A stretch of DNA of 37,030 nucleotides from an archaeon (GTDB lineage: Archaea; Asgardarchaeota; Heimdallarchaeia; Heimdallarchaeales; Kariarchaeaceae), in NCBI GenBank assembly GCA_024280435.1, contig JAJRQD010000059.1, positions 1 to 37,030 of the forward strand. The letters are read 5' to 3'. Positions 25,824-36,401 of the stretch are shown here, one piece after another. Each line of letters opens with the position of its first letter. Positions within the stretch are counted from its first letter, which is position 1. The notes under the pieces were generated by a model. The model was not told the origin of the DNA and ran no database searches. It was given only the letters and a program-made list of their open reading frames with translations. Both the position numbers and the translations under genes were made by a program.

Positions 25824-26492
25824 TTAATCGAATCCCAGCTCTGTTATCAACTCATCTATACCTTTTCCTTTACGAGCACTTGTTAACACAATCTTTGTCC
25901 TTGGATTTATCTTTCTCACATCTTCCTGCAGTTTTTCCAGATCTACCTCCATCAACTCTGCCATCTCAATCTTATTTATCACCACAATATCCGAATGCCC
26001 TATAATTATTGGATGTTTCATAACCATATATGGACCCTCTGTCACACTAACAACGCATACTCTCATGTCTGTACCAAGTACGTACTCCGCTGGACATATA
26101 AGATTGCCAACATTCTCAACCAATACTATATCTGTATCTGCAAGATTAATATTTTTGATGGTTTTTTTGATTAGCGGGGCATCAAGATGGCATCCTGCAT
26201 TTATCTGATACACCTCAATTCCAAACCGGTTTATTCGTTCAGTATCAATTGTGGTTGCTATATCACCTCCTATCATAACAACATTATATCTATCTTTAAT
26301 TTTCTCAACTATTTTCTCAAGAATTGTGGTCTTTCCAGCACCTATGGCCCCCATTATATCAATCGAGATCACATTATTTTCTTTGAATTTCTGTAAATTC
26401 TCATCTGCTATCTTCCTATTTACCTCATATATATTGATTTTAGGCTGTATTGTGATTGATTTATCCTTTTTGATTATCTTGATTTCATCCAT
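25824..26492 (-). CDS. hypB: Hydrogenase nickel incorporation GTPase HypB
   Basis: DIMGAIGAGKTTILEKIV; GGDIATTIDTERI; GCHLDAPLI; VENVGNLICPAE; NKIEMAE. Confidence 0.95.
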   Translation of the reverse strand: MDEIKIIKKDKSITIQPKINIYEVNRKIADENLQKFKENNVISIDIMGAIGAGKTTILEKIVEKIKDRYNVVMIGGDIATTIDTERINRFGIEVYQINAGCHLDAPLIKKTIKNINLADTDIVLVENVGNLICPAEYVLGTDMRVCVVSVTEGPYMVMKHPIIIGHSDIVVINKIEMAELMEVDLEKLQEDVRKINPRTKIVLTSARKGKGIDELITELGFD

Positions 26493-26574
26493 ATGAATTC
26501 TTGAATTTTATTAATAATGTAAATTTGATTGTATTCAATGGGAATTAATATAGTATTTAATGAAATTTAATGCA

Positions 26575-27801
26575 TTATTCTCTGTTGAATACCTGTTTTC
26601 CATTAATGTATGTGGAAAGCAGTTTAGTACGGGATTCCAGTGGATTCCCACCAAATATGAGGAAATCTGCATCCTTTCCTGCTTTGAGACTTCCTACTCT
26701 GTCATCCACCTCAAGTATTTTTGCAGGATTAATGGTTACAATCTCAAGTGCTTTATCTTCAGGTAATCCCTCTCTGATACATTGAATGAGAGAGTCTCTC
26801 AAAGAATCGATTGGAATTACTGGAGCATCTGTGGTCAGACAAACAAAGGCTCCTGCTCTTACCATCACGCCTGGAGTACTCATTTGCTGATCTCTAAGTT
26901 CATTCTTGACTCGACTACCTCTACCAAATATTGGACCTATCACAACAGGTATCTGTTTCTCCACAATATAATCCTTGATTTTATATGATTCAGTTGCATG
27001 CTCTATTACAATCTTGTAACCAAATTCCTCTGATAATCTGATAGCAGTTTCAATATCATCCGCTCTGTGTGCATGTGATCTTACAGGCATTTTACCATCA
27101 ATAAGATCTAGTAATACCTCTTTTCCAAGATCTTTCTTAGGAGGTTTGATGTATTTTCTCTTTCCTTCCTCTTCCTTCTCATTCTTTAACTTGTTGAATT
27201 CATATTCTTCCAGATCTCTTCTATAATCCAATGCATCATAGAATGCTTTCCTAATGGTCCATGCCACAGCCATTCTTGTATGGGGTGCACGTTTATTATT
27301 CTGACCCACTCTCTTTGGGTTCTCACCCATTGCAAATTTAACCCCAGCAGGCTCTTTAATCACCAGATCAGATACGGTGATGCCCACAGATTTAACAACC
27401 ACAAATTGTGCACCAATTGGATTGGCAGATCCATGTGTAACTCCCATAGTGGTTACACCACCCTGTCTTGCATCTTCAAATCCCATATCAAATGGGAATA
27501 ATGAATCCATCGTTCTTAAATAATGAGTTGTCACATCAGAAGTTTCATTTCCATCATGAACATGTCCTGCACTGGTACCCTCCTCGAATACACCCACGTG
27601 TGAATGAGCATCAATTAATCCAGGTGTAATTGTTTTTCCACTACAATCAATTTTTTCATATCCATCAATAGATAAATCTATACCTAGATCTACTATTTTG
27701 TCATCTTCTATCAAGAGAGTTCCTTTCTCGATGATTTCTCCCTCTACTGGAATAATCCTTGCATTAACAAATGCTTTTTTCATATATTCATGTATAATCA
27801 A
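26575..27801 (-). CDS. Amidohydrolase-family protein (imidazolonepropionase-like)
   Basis: TITPGLIDAHSHVGVFEEG; VRSHAHRADDIETAIRL; VIEHATESYKI; LTTDAPVIP; LKAGKDADFLIFGGNPLE. Confidence 0.92.
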   Translation of the reverse strand: MIIHEYMKKAFVNARIIPVEGEIIEKGTLLIEDDKIVDLGIDLSIDGYEKIDCSGKTITPGLIDAHSHVGVFEEGTSAGHVHDGNETSDVTTHYLRTMDSLFPFDMGFEDARQGGVTTMGVTHGSANPIGAQFVVVKSVGITVSDLVIKEPAGVKFAMGENPKRVGQNNKRAPHTRMAVAWTIRKAFYDALDYRRDLEEYEFNKLKNEKEEEGKRKYIKPPKKDLGKEVLLDLIDGKMPVRSHAHRADDIETAIRLSEEFGYKIVIEHATESYKIKDYIVEKQIPVVIGPIFGRGSRVKNELRDQQMSTPGVMVRAGAFVCLTTDAPVIPIDSLRDSLIQCIREGLPEDKALEIVTINPAKILEVDDRVGSLKAGKDADFLIFGGNPLESRTKLLSTYINGKQVFNRE

Positions 27802-27871
27802 TACTTAGTTAAATATTTTTGAAACGGCTAAAAATAGTTTTTATTTTTATTTTATAATAATGACAAGGAAA

Positions 27872-28315
27872 CTAACGCTGGGGTTTTTCTTTTTTACCTG
27901 TAACTAACTGTTTAAGATCCGCACCATTAACTGAAACAACATTCCATTTAATACCTGGAATATCACCTTTGGCACCTCCAGAACTACCACCAATACCCTG
28001 TACAATTACCTCATCGTGGCTATCTATATATAATAGACCTCCATCATGGGGTACGAAAGCACCTATCTGTTTGCCGTTTTTTACTAATTGAACTCTTACA
28101 CATTTTCTGAGTGCAGAGTTTGGTTGTTTTGCACCTACTCCGTATTTATCAAGTACTACTCCACGAGCCATGGGTGCACCTTCTAATGGATCTGCTTTTA
28201 TATCAAGGCCTAATTTTTTACGTAAATATCTTTTATCTTTCCATCTAAAATGCTTACGCTTCAATTTTAACGTACGGGCACTATATATGCCGTTAGGAGA
28301 CTTTTTACCTGTCAT
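27872..28315 (-). CDS. rpsL: Ribosomal protein uS12
   Basis: [37 protein letters not shown]...[40 protein letters not shown] start (about 28315) preferred over 28399. Confidence 0.97.
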   Translation of the reverse strand: MTGKKSPNGIYSARTLKLKRKHFRWKDKRYLRKKLGLDIKADPLEGAPMARGVVLDKYGVGAKQPNSALRKCVRVQLVKNGKQIGAFVPHDGGLLYIDSHDEVIVQGIGGSSGGAKGDIPGIKWNVVSVNGADLKQLVTGKKEKPQR

Positions 28316-28457
28316 ATTAATCCTCTTATAATCTGAAATTGATTTTTCTTTATTTAAAGAAATAGATATGTTGTCAAAATGAAGTCTTAATATTTTCATA
28401 CTTTGAATATTTTCAGTATTAACCTTTTATGGTAAAATGTCATTTATTTTGTATCGT

Positions 28458-29360
28458 CTATTTATTGCACAATTTACTTATAAGTTCTGTAAGTATAGAC
28501 ATAGTTGCTTTGATTGTTATATCTGCATGATCATAGGGTGGTGATACTTCCATAATATCTGCTGCTCTGATTTTTACAGGTATTGCATCTATATATTGCA
28601 TCAATTGTGAGGTACTCATTCCACCTGCAACTGGAGTACCCGTTCCGGGGGCATATGCAGGATCCAATACATCAATATCGATTGATAGATATATATAATC
28701 CACATCTTTTGAAATTTCTACTACCTTGTCTCTGAAATATTGCAGGTCAAAATTATTTTCTTCAAGATCAACCATGCGTAGTTCTTTTATTTCATATTTT
28801 TGTATTATCTGTTCTTCCTCAGTGGTCATATATCGAGTACCCACTAGTAGTACATTTTCTGGACTTATATTCTCCAGTTCAATTGCTCTTAACAATGGGC
28901 TGGCATGACTATATTCTGTTCCCATAAGTTCTGGAAGTAGGTCTCTGTGTGCATCAAACCAAATTATGGCTACTTTGCCTTTTTTGGATAGAGATTTGAT
29001 CAGGGGATAGCTAAGAGAATGGTCTCCACCGATTGAAATTATGGGTGCATTCGATTTATCTAGTAAATTAATAGTGTATTTTTCAACATATTCTCTGGTT
29101 TTTTCAGCAGACATTGGATAAACTGGAATATCTCCCACATCTTTCAGTATCAAATTTTCTATGCTGATACTTTTTCGTGTCATGGTCTGCATATCCACAG
29201 AGATCGATCGTAATGCATTAATTGCCTTTGCAGTTCCTTTTTTACCCGATGTGGCTCCATCATATGGAATTCCCTGAATAATTATGTCAACTTCTGCAAT
29301 TGGTGTATTCTCATAGGCGATACCTCCATAGGATGCATATCCATTTTCTAAATGTTCCAT
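28458..29360 (-). CDS. Agmatinase/arginase (ureohydrolase) family protein
   Basis: GGDHSLSYPLI; WFDAHRDL; SIDIDVLDPAYAPGTGTPVAGG metal-binding motifs. Confidence 0.93.
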   Translation of the reverse strand: MEHLENGYASYGGIAYENTPIAEVDIIIQGIPYDGATSGKKGTAKAINALRSISVDMQTMTRKSISIENLILKDVGDIPVYPMSAEKTREYVEKYTINLLDKSNAPIISIGGDHSLSYPLIKSLSKKGKVAIIWFDAHRDLLPELMGTEYSHASPLLRAIELENISPENVLLVGTRYMTTEEEQIIQKYEIKELRMVDLEENNFDLQYFRDKVVEISKDVDYIYLSIDIDVLDPAYAPGTGTPVAGGMSTSQLMQYIDAIPVKIRAADIMEVSPPYDHADITIKATMSILTELISKLCNK

Positions 29361-29432
29361 AAATTATAGTATGTACCTTGGTTTACTAAGAGTTTCTATT
29401 TGTTAATCCTCAATTTTCATGGAAAAAATAAC

Positions 29433-29519
29433 GGATGGAGTAGTTGGCAATTGTCCATCTCGTATAATAATTCATAATTTCTGGATAAATAAATCTAACA
29501 AGGTTGTTTTATACTGATG
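29433..29519 (+). repeat. Dispersed intergenic element A, copy 1
   Basis: GGATGGAGTAGTTGGCAATTGTCCATCTCGTATAATA...AAATAAATCTAACAAGGTTGTTTTATACTGATG; shared with the 21779 and 36246 copies. Confidence 0.7.
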
Positions 29520-29543
29520 ATATTATTATTCCTAGTATTTAAA

Positions 29544-30764
29544 TTATTTATTTTCCATTAAATAGTCCAAACCCTCACTCTCCACAAATTCCTTTGCTTT
29601 ATCTGCAAATTCAGCAAGTTCAGCAGTAGATGCATTCAGTTCCTCCATTGAAGAGGTCATCTCCTCTGCAACAGATGCAACCTCCTCGGCTGAGGCAGCA
29701 GTCTCCTCGGATAATGCAGATATATCATCAATTCTTAGCCTGATATCATTGAAGGTTATCTGAAGTGATTCTGAAATATCATTGGATACTGCAATTATAT
29801 TCTCAGCTGCTTTCTTTGATTCATCTGATAATTTACGTACATTCTCTGCAACAACTGCAAAACCTCTACCATAATCTCCTGCACGTGATGCCTCTATACC
29901 TGCATTGAGTGCGAGTATATTGGTCTGAAGTGCAATCTGTGATACTCCCTCTGAATTCTTCTTGATTTTCTCCACTATACCATGAATGCTATCATCAAGT
30001 AGCTGTAATTTCTGAGAGATCTCATGTACATTATTTGCCTGTTCACTGGCAACTGTTGACATGGATTGTGAAGTAGATGCAACATGTTCGGTAGATTCAT
30101 TTACCTGCTGTGTAGTTGCACTGAGATCATGAGTTGCATTGATAATTACTGTTGTGGCATTGAGGTTCTGCACTAGGCCCTGGGTGGTGTTCATGATCTC
30201 ATTCATTGTAATCCCAATAATGGAGAAAACAGTATCTTCAAGTACTCTTTTGTTAGTAACTCTGTAATCAAATTGTCCTTTGCTGAAGGCATCTGTTGCT
30301 AATCTCAATTCATCAAAATATATATGTGTTTCAGAATACAATGAGAAAATAACTCCTATTCCAGTTATCATCAATATGGTGAACCAAGGTAGTATTAGTA
30401 TCATAAATTCAGATAAAGTGTATTTTGAATTATAAATATCAAGTGCATCAAGAATTGCAGAATAAATTATAACCTCACTTGCTAATATTAGACTGTGAAG
30501 GCTCATTCTGAATCTGTAATCATTTTTTCCAAAAATGATCATAATTAGTGGGATACCTAATAATGCACCTAGTTGAGCAGCTAGAAAATATCTAAACCAT
30601 TCTGCTCTAGGCCGTCCAAAAGTAGCTTCTTGGGTTAGTATGGTTGAAACAAATAAAATAACTAATAATCCCCCTATTAATTCTAAGATATTAGCAATTG
30701 TTAATGAAGTTCCAAAAATATTGAATTTTTTTGTTAATAACTTTTCTTTATTTTTTGACATCAA
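29544..30764 (-). CDS. Methyl-accepting chemotaxis protein-like transducer
   Basis: N-terminal TM segments; signalling hairpin [56 protein letters not shown]. Confidence 0.95.
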   Translation of the reverse strand: MMSKNKEKLLTKKFNIFGTSLTIANILELIGGLLVILFVSTILTQEATFGRPRAEWFRYFLAAQLGALLGIPLIMIIFGKNDYRFRMSLHSLILASEVIIYSAILDALDIYNSKYTLSEFMILILPWFTILMITGIGVIFSLYSETHIYFDELRLATDAFSKGQFDYRVTNKRVLEDTVFSIIGITMNEIMNTTQGLVQNLNATTVIINATHDLSATTQQVNESTEHVASTSQSMSTVASEQANNVHEISQKLQLLDDSIHGIVEKIKKNSEGVSQIALQTNILALNAGIEASRAGDYGRGFAVVAENVRKLSDESKKAAENIIAVSNDISESLQITFNDIRLRIDDISALSEETAASAEEVASVAEEMTSSMEELNASTAELAEFADKAKEFVESEGLDYLMENK

Positions 30765-30920
30765 ATAGTATAATCAAATTAAGCATAAAAACTTTTTGTG
30801 TTATTTTCAACTTAGCTTAATATTGTCATTTAAATCATAGTTAATGCATTAGTTTGATGTTAAAAATCGATCAATAATTAGTTTATACGTGATAAAATTC
30901 ATTTTAATGGTTTGTAATCG

Positions 30921-31853
30921 ATGGAAAAGTTAATAATTTCATCATTTTGTAACATTAATGATACTATGGATTTATCACACAAATCATTAAATTTCAATCA
31001 TTTTACATCTTTATCAAAAAATGAAAAAAAGAATCTTATTGATAAATTCAACATAGGTTCAATTTATTTTGCAGTAGACGGTACTCGAAGATTCGCTATG
31101 AGTGAATTAAAAAAATTAGGAAAGGAATTCAGCTATGATAATTATTATCAATTAATGAAGTCTACTTTTATCAGATCGATTAAATTATTGTTTGATAGGG
31201 GTTTTAAAACGATTTTAGTGCTACTTCATGATAATACTTCTATAAATCGTGGTGATGAATATATTAAAAATTCATTTAAACTGGGAATTGAACCTCTATG
31301 GATGGATAAAGAATATCTTAATTTTTATAGACAAAACAAAGTAAATGTCAGCTTTGTTGGCTTTAATGAAATTTACAAAGAAATTGGTTATTTAGAAGTT
31401 ATTGATAAAATGGATAATTTATCTCAATTAACAAGGTCTGCTGACAATCATAAAAATCTATTATTCTTGACTTTAACCTCCCCTTCTGAAGATATTATGA
31501 GGTTAACTAAGAAGGCAGCATATAAAAAGTTAACAGATAAACCAATGATTATCAAAGATTTTTATGGTTTCAATATACCAAATATTGATTTATCACTTTA
31601 TTATGGAAGACCAAGAGGAAAAGTTTCCCCACCATTAATTACTGATGACGAACTGCGTATTTATACCAAATTTCCTTCTTTATATTTGAATGATGATTTA
31701 GTTGATCAAATTTTATATTTTACTATTTTACATAAAATATCAATCAATGATAAATATAAGAAATATAGTGACATATTTGTATCTAAAATCTCTGATAAAG
31801 AATATGCTCCGTCTTTAATTTGGGGAGATCTCTCTTATTCATCAGATATATAA
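30921..31853 (+). CDS. Rv3378c-like (tuberculosinol synthase/transferase-like) protein of the Z-prenyltransferase fold
   Basis: IYFAVDGTRRFAM...FSYDNYYQLMKSTFIRSIKLLFDRGFKTILVLLHDNTSINRGDEYIKN resembles remembered Rv3378c (DGTRRW...YDDYQQ...IRILKMLFEHGIETVIS...LDRGDRYI); C-terminal IDLSLYYGRPRGKVSPPLI. Confidence 0.72.
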   Translation: MEKLIISSFCNINDTMDLSHKSLNFNHFTSLSKNEKKNLIDKFNIGSIYFAVDGTRRFAMSELKKLGKEFSYDNYYQLMKSTFIRSIKLLFDRGFKTILVLLHDNTSINRGDEYIKNSFKLGIEPLWMDKEYLNFYRQNKVNVSFVGFNEIYKEIGYLEVIDKMDNLSQLTRSADNHKNLLFLTLTSPSEDIMRLTKKAAYKKLTDKPMIIKDFYGFNIPNIDLSLYYGRPRGKVSPPLITDDELRIYTKFPSLYLNDDLVDQILYFTILHKISINDKYKKYSDIFVSKISDKEYAPSLIWGDLSYSSDI

Positions 31854-31909
31854 GGAAAGTCATAAAAATAAAATATAGAGAATTTTCGAAACATTTAACA
31901 GTAGAACAA

Positions 31910-33430
31910 ATGATTTCATTTTGTTTAGTAATTATGAGAGATATGATATTACAATCAATAAGTCAACTAATCAATAATTTAGGGAATGGATCTATGCCGG
32001 GTGTTATTTATGATACAGCAGTAATTGGGGCGATTAAAAACAATGTTGGATATAGCTTATTCCCTGTACAGGTAAAAAGAGTTTTGTCATTACAACACTC
32101 AGATGGGTCATGGGGTGCAGATAGATATCAACCGTATGATCGTTTATTATCAACTGCCGCAGTTGCCTATATGATAGTTGAATTAGAATTGAATAAAAAT
32201 TTAAAATATTCAGTACAATTTGAACGAGGTGTAAATTGGATAACTGAAAATCAAGAAAAGGTATTGAAATCAAGATACCCTCTTCCGGTAGCTTTTGAAT
32301 TTATTTATATATGGTTGTTAAATACAATTATGCAAAAAACGAATTCACTTAACGTTTCAATAAGTAGATTAGAAAAAGCAAAAGAAAAAAAATTATCATT
32401 CATTGGGGATCAAATCTATTCAATGTACAATCCACTTTTTTTCTCTATGGAAGCATTAGTTAAAAATAAGCTACAAGCAGAACAGTTATCAAGTTTTCAG
32501 AGTAAAAATGGCTCTTTATGTGCAAGTCCTGCTAGCACTTCAATATTTATAAAACACAGAGTGAAATCAGCAATTCCAGGAGCAATGAAATATTTGAAGA
32601 AAGAATCTTTGAAAAAGAATGGGATGTTTCAACATTTTGGTGATTACACTTATTTTAATATAGCATATTCTTTATATCCATTACTTAAAACAAATTACAC
32701 TTTTGGACGTGAAGTGATTTCTCCAAGCTCAAAATTGATCTCTAATTGGAATAAAGAAGGAATTTCATTCGGGTATTCTTTTCCAATACTAGATGCTGAT
32801 GATACTTCTGTGGCACTTGTTGTGCTAAAAAAACTGGGTGTTGATGTTTCAGATAAAATAAAATCAATATGGGCATACGAGGATGAAAAGTTCTTTAAAA
32901 CTTATTTTATAGAAAATGACCCTGCTTTACTCACAAATGTGCATATATTAGAAGCATTTTTGGATATTCCAACTGAAGGTTCAGAATTAGCTATAAAAAA
33001 GATAAAATTATATTTGGATGGGTTGGGTAGCGATGTAGTCTTGAATACGAAATTTGTCTCATCAAAAATAATGCAATTGGGTAATATAGTCGTGTCTTTG
33101 TTACCTACACTGGTAAATTATGCTAAAAATTACCTTTTCGTATTGGAAGATGAGATAAGAAATATGTTGAATAATAACTATTTTTTGCATACTGAAGAAT
33201 TGTCATTATCATTATTTGGTTTGACTAAAGCTGCTATGCATGGTCTTGCAATTGATGAAAATATGGTTCATAAAGTGTACAATTTACTTATGGAGAGACT
33301 AGATTCAAATTTAAATTACCAGCATTCTTTCTTTTGGACATCTAAAGTACAGTATGCTCCAATAGAAGTAGATCGAGCCTATTTGCTTTCTGGATTGCTA
33401 AATTATATTAATCTATTCAAAAAAAATTAA
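31910..33430 (+). CDS. Class II terpene (diterpene) cyclase
   Basis: DxDD motif FPILDADDTSVALVVLKKLGV; QW-like SLQHSDGSWGAD. The listed start at 31820 overlaps the upstream gene; ATG at 31910 is an alternative. Confidence 0.82.
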   Translation: MISFCLVIMRDMILQSISQLINNLGNGSMPGVIYDTAVIGAIKNNVGYSLFPVQVKRVLSLQHSDGSWGADRYQPYDRLLSTAAVAYMIVELELNKNLKYSVQFERGVNWITENQEKVLKSRYPLPVAFEFIYIWLLNTIMQKTNSLNVSISRLEKAKEKKLSFIGDQIYSMYNPLFFSMEALVKNKLQAEQLSSFQSKNGSLCASPASTSIFIKHRVKSAIPGAMKYLKKESLKKNGMFQHFGDYTYFNIAYSLYPLLKTNYTFGREVISPSSKLISNWNKEGISFGYSFPILDADDTSVALVVLKKLGVDVSDKIKSIWAYEDEKFFKTYFIENDPALLTNVHILEAFLDIPTEGSELAIKKIKLYLDGLGSDVVLNTKFVSSKIMQLGNIVVSLLPTLVNYAKNYLFVLEDEIRNMLNNNYFLHTEELSLSLFGLTKAAMHGLAIDENMVHKVYNLLMERLDSNLNYQHSFFWTSKVQYAPIEVDRAYLLSGLLNYINLFKKN

Positions 33431-33465
33431 CTATATATATCTAAATCTAGTGTTAAAATATGAAT

Positions 33466-34464
33466 TTATTTTGCTGTGAAACTAACTCTTTGTAACATTT
33501 TATGCTTTACCCAATTTGGTGTCTGAAATGCAAATCTAACTGAAATAATAAGTATGATTATGAAAACAACCGAAAAACCTTGTATCAATCCATTTTCAAC
33601 ATTAAGTTGTACTATATAATGAGGTAAAATATATAACATTAATGTGAAACTAGCACCTACAATATATATAATTGAGGAGAATTCAATAATTTTTATTCTT
33701 GGGACAATTAATGGATCAATTCGTCCTTCATTTACAATAAATTTCTCCAACTTCTTCCTAGAATATCTTGCTTGTAAAAACAGTAAAATGTATGGGAAGA
33801 ATAATAAAATAATACCTAACATTGTCTCAAACCTTTGTGGGTTTGGAAATGAAAAAACCATTTGATTATTTTTCTCTAGAATGATTAATAAATTATCTGA
33901 GGTCCCATTAAAAATCTCTGATATGGTAATACCTAAGACAATCATTAATATCTTGTTAATGATAGTCCAAATTTTATTTGTAGGAGAAAAAAACATTACA
34001 GTAGAATAGTAAATGGCAATTCCTGCTCCAATAATGAATAAAAGAAGTAATGAACCAATATACCTTAATACTAAGGCAAGCTCTATGGAAATAGATGAAT
34101 TTCCAATACTGATAATATCTAAAACGTAGAGTAATATCCATACTATACTATTTTGCAAATAAAATATTGATAAGTACAATTCAACTTGATCATAGTATGT
34201 TTGGTAATTATTGAGACTAATTATTGTGAATTTAAAACAAAATAATGCAACCATCAAATGCAGAAATGGGAAAAGATATGCATAATATTTCAAATTCAAA
34301 TCATTTATTTGAATCACAAATAGGACATACGAGGTAAGTAATATACCTGTTACTATCTGATATGTTAAACTTTTTTTTGAAATTAATAATCCTGTAATGA
34401 ATATTATAATGGATAGAATAACAAAAAATAGACTTACTTGTTGGAATTGACTATAGAATATCAT
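33466..34464 (-). CDS. Polytopic membrane protein of unknown function
   Basis: 332 aa with many hydrophobic segments (VSLFFVILSIIIFITGLLI, IVTGILLTSYVLFVI, IGSLLLLFIIGAGIAIYY and others). Confidence 0.8.
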   Translation of the reverse strand: MIFYSQFQQVSLFFVILSIIIFITGLLISKKSLTYQIVTGILLTSYVLFVIQINDLNLKYYAYLFPFLHLMVALFCFKFTIISLNNYQTYYDQVELYLSIFYLQNSIVWILLYVLDIISIGNSSISIELALVLRYIGSLLLLFIIGAGIAIYYSTVMFFSPTNKIWTIINKILMIVLGITISEIFNGTSDNLLIILEKNNQMVFSFPNPQRFETMLGIILLFFPYILLFLQARYSRKKLEKFIVNEGRIDPLIVPRIKIIEFSSIIYIVGASFTLMLYILPHYIVQLNVENGLIQGFSVVFIIILIISVRFAFQTPNWVKHKMLQRVSFTAK

Positions 34465-34490
34465 AGATAAAATCTCTGTTTTAATTGGTT

Positions 34491-34780
34491 TTAAGGGCCA
34501 GTAGGAGTGACAATAACATTACCAACGGGATCTCCATCATCAGATCCTGGTGGATCAAAGTACAATGAACTAGTATTACTTAGTATATTGCTGTCCATCA
34601 GTGCATAACTGTGAGCCCAGTACCAACCTGTTTCCAAGGCAGAATTATATACATCAACTGTTAGAATATAGCTGGCGTTAATGTTTACTTTGCTTACAGA
34701 AAGATTGAAGTTGAACCAAAGTTCACTTGATGACGGAAATACAAGTCCTACATTTAGGCTAACATCATGATAAAGTATCT
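34491..34780 (-). pseudogene. Open frame without an obvious start, possible C-terminal remnant of an extracellular beta-rich protein
   Basis: Minus-strand frame reads HDVSLNVGLVFPSSSELWFNFNLSVSKVNINASYILTVDVYNSALETGWYWAHSYALMDSNILSNTSSLYFDPPGSDDGDPVGNVIVTPTGP*. The only ATG is internal, and the frame runs into the end of the regulator gene. Confidence 0.4.
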
Positions 34781-35881
34781 CATTTGTGGAAAACTGGCAG
34801 ATATTATTTCTGTAATCTCAATCATCTCTACTGGGGGGATATTTAACCATAGTATCCATGCGGTTGATGTTTGAAATAAAGAACCAGGAAATGGAATAAT
34901 TCCATCTTTGATACATTTGATGAGACCCGACATTTTTTTATCATCTGTATCAATTATGTACAGAACTTGATTGAACATTCCAAATTTAATCCTATCATAT
35001 ACTAGATTGTAGTTGGAAAATAAATTTATATTTTTTAAATAAGATAAATGTCTTGATATTGACTGTTTTGTCAGTGGTAGTTTTTGTATCACCTTTTTAT
35101 AATATTTGATTTTTGGAATATTCTCAAGTAATTCGGACTGTGATCGTCTGGCATTCTTTGTCATCTCCCGGATGAGAATTACATCAAAAATTTTCAAATT
35201 AGCAACTATATTTTTTTCAGATTTTATAATATTGCTATCCTCAAATTGTTTTGCCACTGTTTCTGTTATTTTATCCAGCTCTATGGTCCATTTTCCAATA
35301 GTTTCGTCCCATTTACTCAGTTGAGAATTTGATTTGATAGTTCTGTTGATATTCATAAAATGCTCATAGTTTTCTATTACTTTATTATTGATCAGTTCAT
35401 CAAATGCAAATAATAACAGCTTAACACTATTGTATTTTTTTAGAATTGCAAATTGGGCAAAAACAGCATTTCTATCTCCAAATATCTGTGTTTTGAACAC
35501 AGTGTATGGATGATTGTCACAGAATATATCTATTTTCTCAAAATTCTTTCTCCAATTTTTTTTATCTGGTAGTAGAATAAAAGAATGGATCTGCATATCC
35601 AATAAATCATAATTAATGCTTGCAGTTACCCCTCTAATCGCACCTTTCAATTCCGAACGCACATGCTTTGATGATTCAGGAATGATCTGATCATCTGCAT
35701 ATTCTATTTCTCTATCGGTATAATCAATAAGGTATCTCAGCTTTCTTTTGACAGTACTCTCACTCATTTTTTTATGTTTTAAACGAGAATTCACATCTGA
35801 AGACAGTTCTACTGCAGAGCTCAATGGTTTTTCCAATAAAGCTAAAATAATTGCAAAATCAATACTTAACCCATCACTCAT
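34754..35881 (-). CDS. Putative winged-helix transcriptional regulator (Lrp-like architecture)
   Basis: N-terminal HTH-like ILALLEKPLSSAVELSSDVNSRLKHKKMSESTVKRKLRYL; second HTH-like KLPLTKQSISRHLSYLKNINLF; C-terminal alpha/beta segment. Confidence 0.6.
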   Translation of the reverse strand: MSDGLSIDFAIILALLEKPLSSAVELSSDVNSRLKHKKMSESTVKRKLRYLIDYTDREIEYADDQIIPESSKHVRSELKGAIRGVTASINYDLLDMQIHSFILLPDKKNWRKNFEKIDIFCDNHPYTVFKTQIFGDRNAVFAQFAILKKYNSVKLLLFAFDELINNKVIENYEHFMNINRTIKSNSQLSKWDETIGKWTIELDKITETVAKQFEDSNIIKSEKNIVANLKIFDVILIREMTKNARRSQSELLENIPKIKYYKKVIQKLPLTKQSISRHLSYLKNINLFSNYNLVYDRIKFGMFNQVLYIIDTDDKKMSGLIKCIKDGIIPFPGSLFQTSTAWILWLNIPPVEMIEITEIISASFPQMRYFIMMLA

Positions 35882-36245
35882 TTAATAATACCCTGTGTAT
35901 AATTCCTTTTACACTAATTACATTATAGCTTTTTTCCATTATCTGTGAAAGTTTGTATTACTCAATTAACACATTTCAATTATAACTCTAATTTAGTGCT
36001 GAATAAATTATACAAGAATTTATTATTTGTATAAAATTGTTATAAAATAATGGTATTTGCTTATTTGGCTAAGTTTTTATTAATACTAACAAATTTCTAA
36101 ATTTTGTAATTTTATAAAATAAATTTCTGATAATGCGCGTAAAATGATGGGACAAGCGCCAATTAAATTTCTAAATATGATCGTTCGTCTCATTTATAAT
36201 ATATTATTTATAGTAAATTAATGAAGGCAATGATATTGAACGAAA

Positions 36246-36344
36246 CAGTATAAAAGTAGCCTAACTTGTTAAATTTGCTATTTCATACTTTAAGAACTTA
36301 TATATTCTTATATGAGATGGACAACTGATCTGACACTACTCTAT
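36246..36344 (-). repeat. Dispersed intergenic element A, copy 3
   Basis: Reverse complement AGAGTAGTGTCAGATCAGTTGTCCATCTCATATAAG...AACAAGTTAGGCTACTTTTATACTG matches copies 1 and 2. Confidence 0.7.
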
Positions 36345-36401
36345 TTTTTCCCCACATTTGATTGAAACAAGTGCTTTTGGAGTTACCATTCTTATCATCC
36401 T

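Noticed and set aside
29544-30764. Evidence of a chemotaxis operon
   Set aside because: Only the transducer is present; no che genes or archaellum genes in the window.
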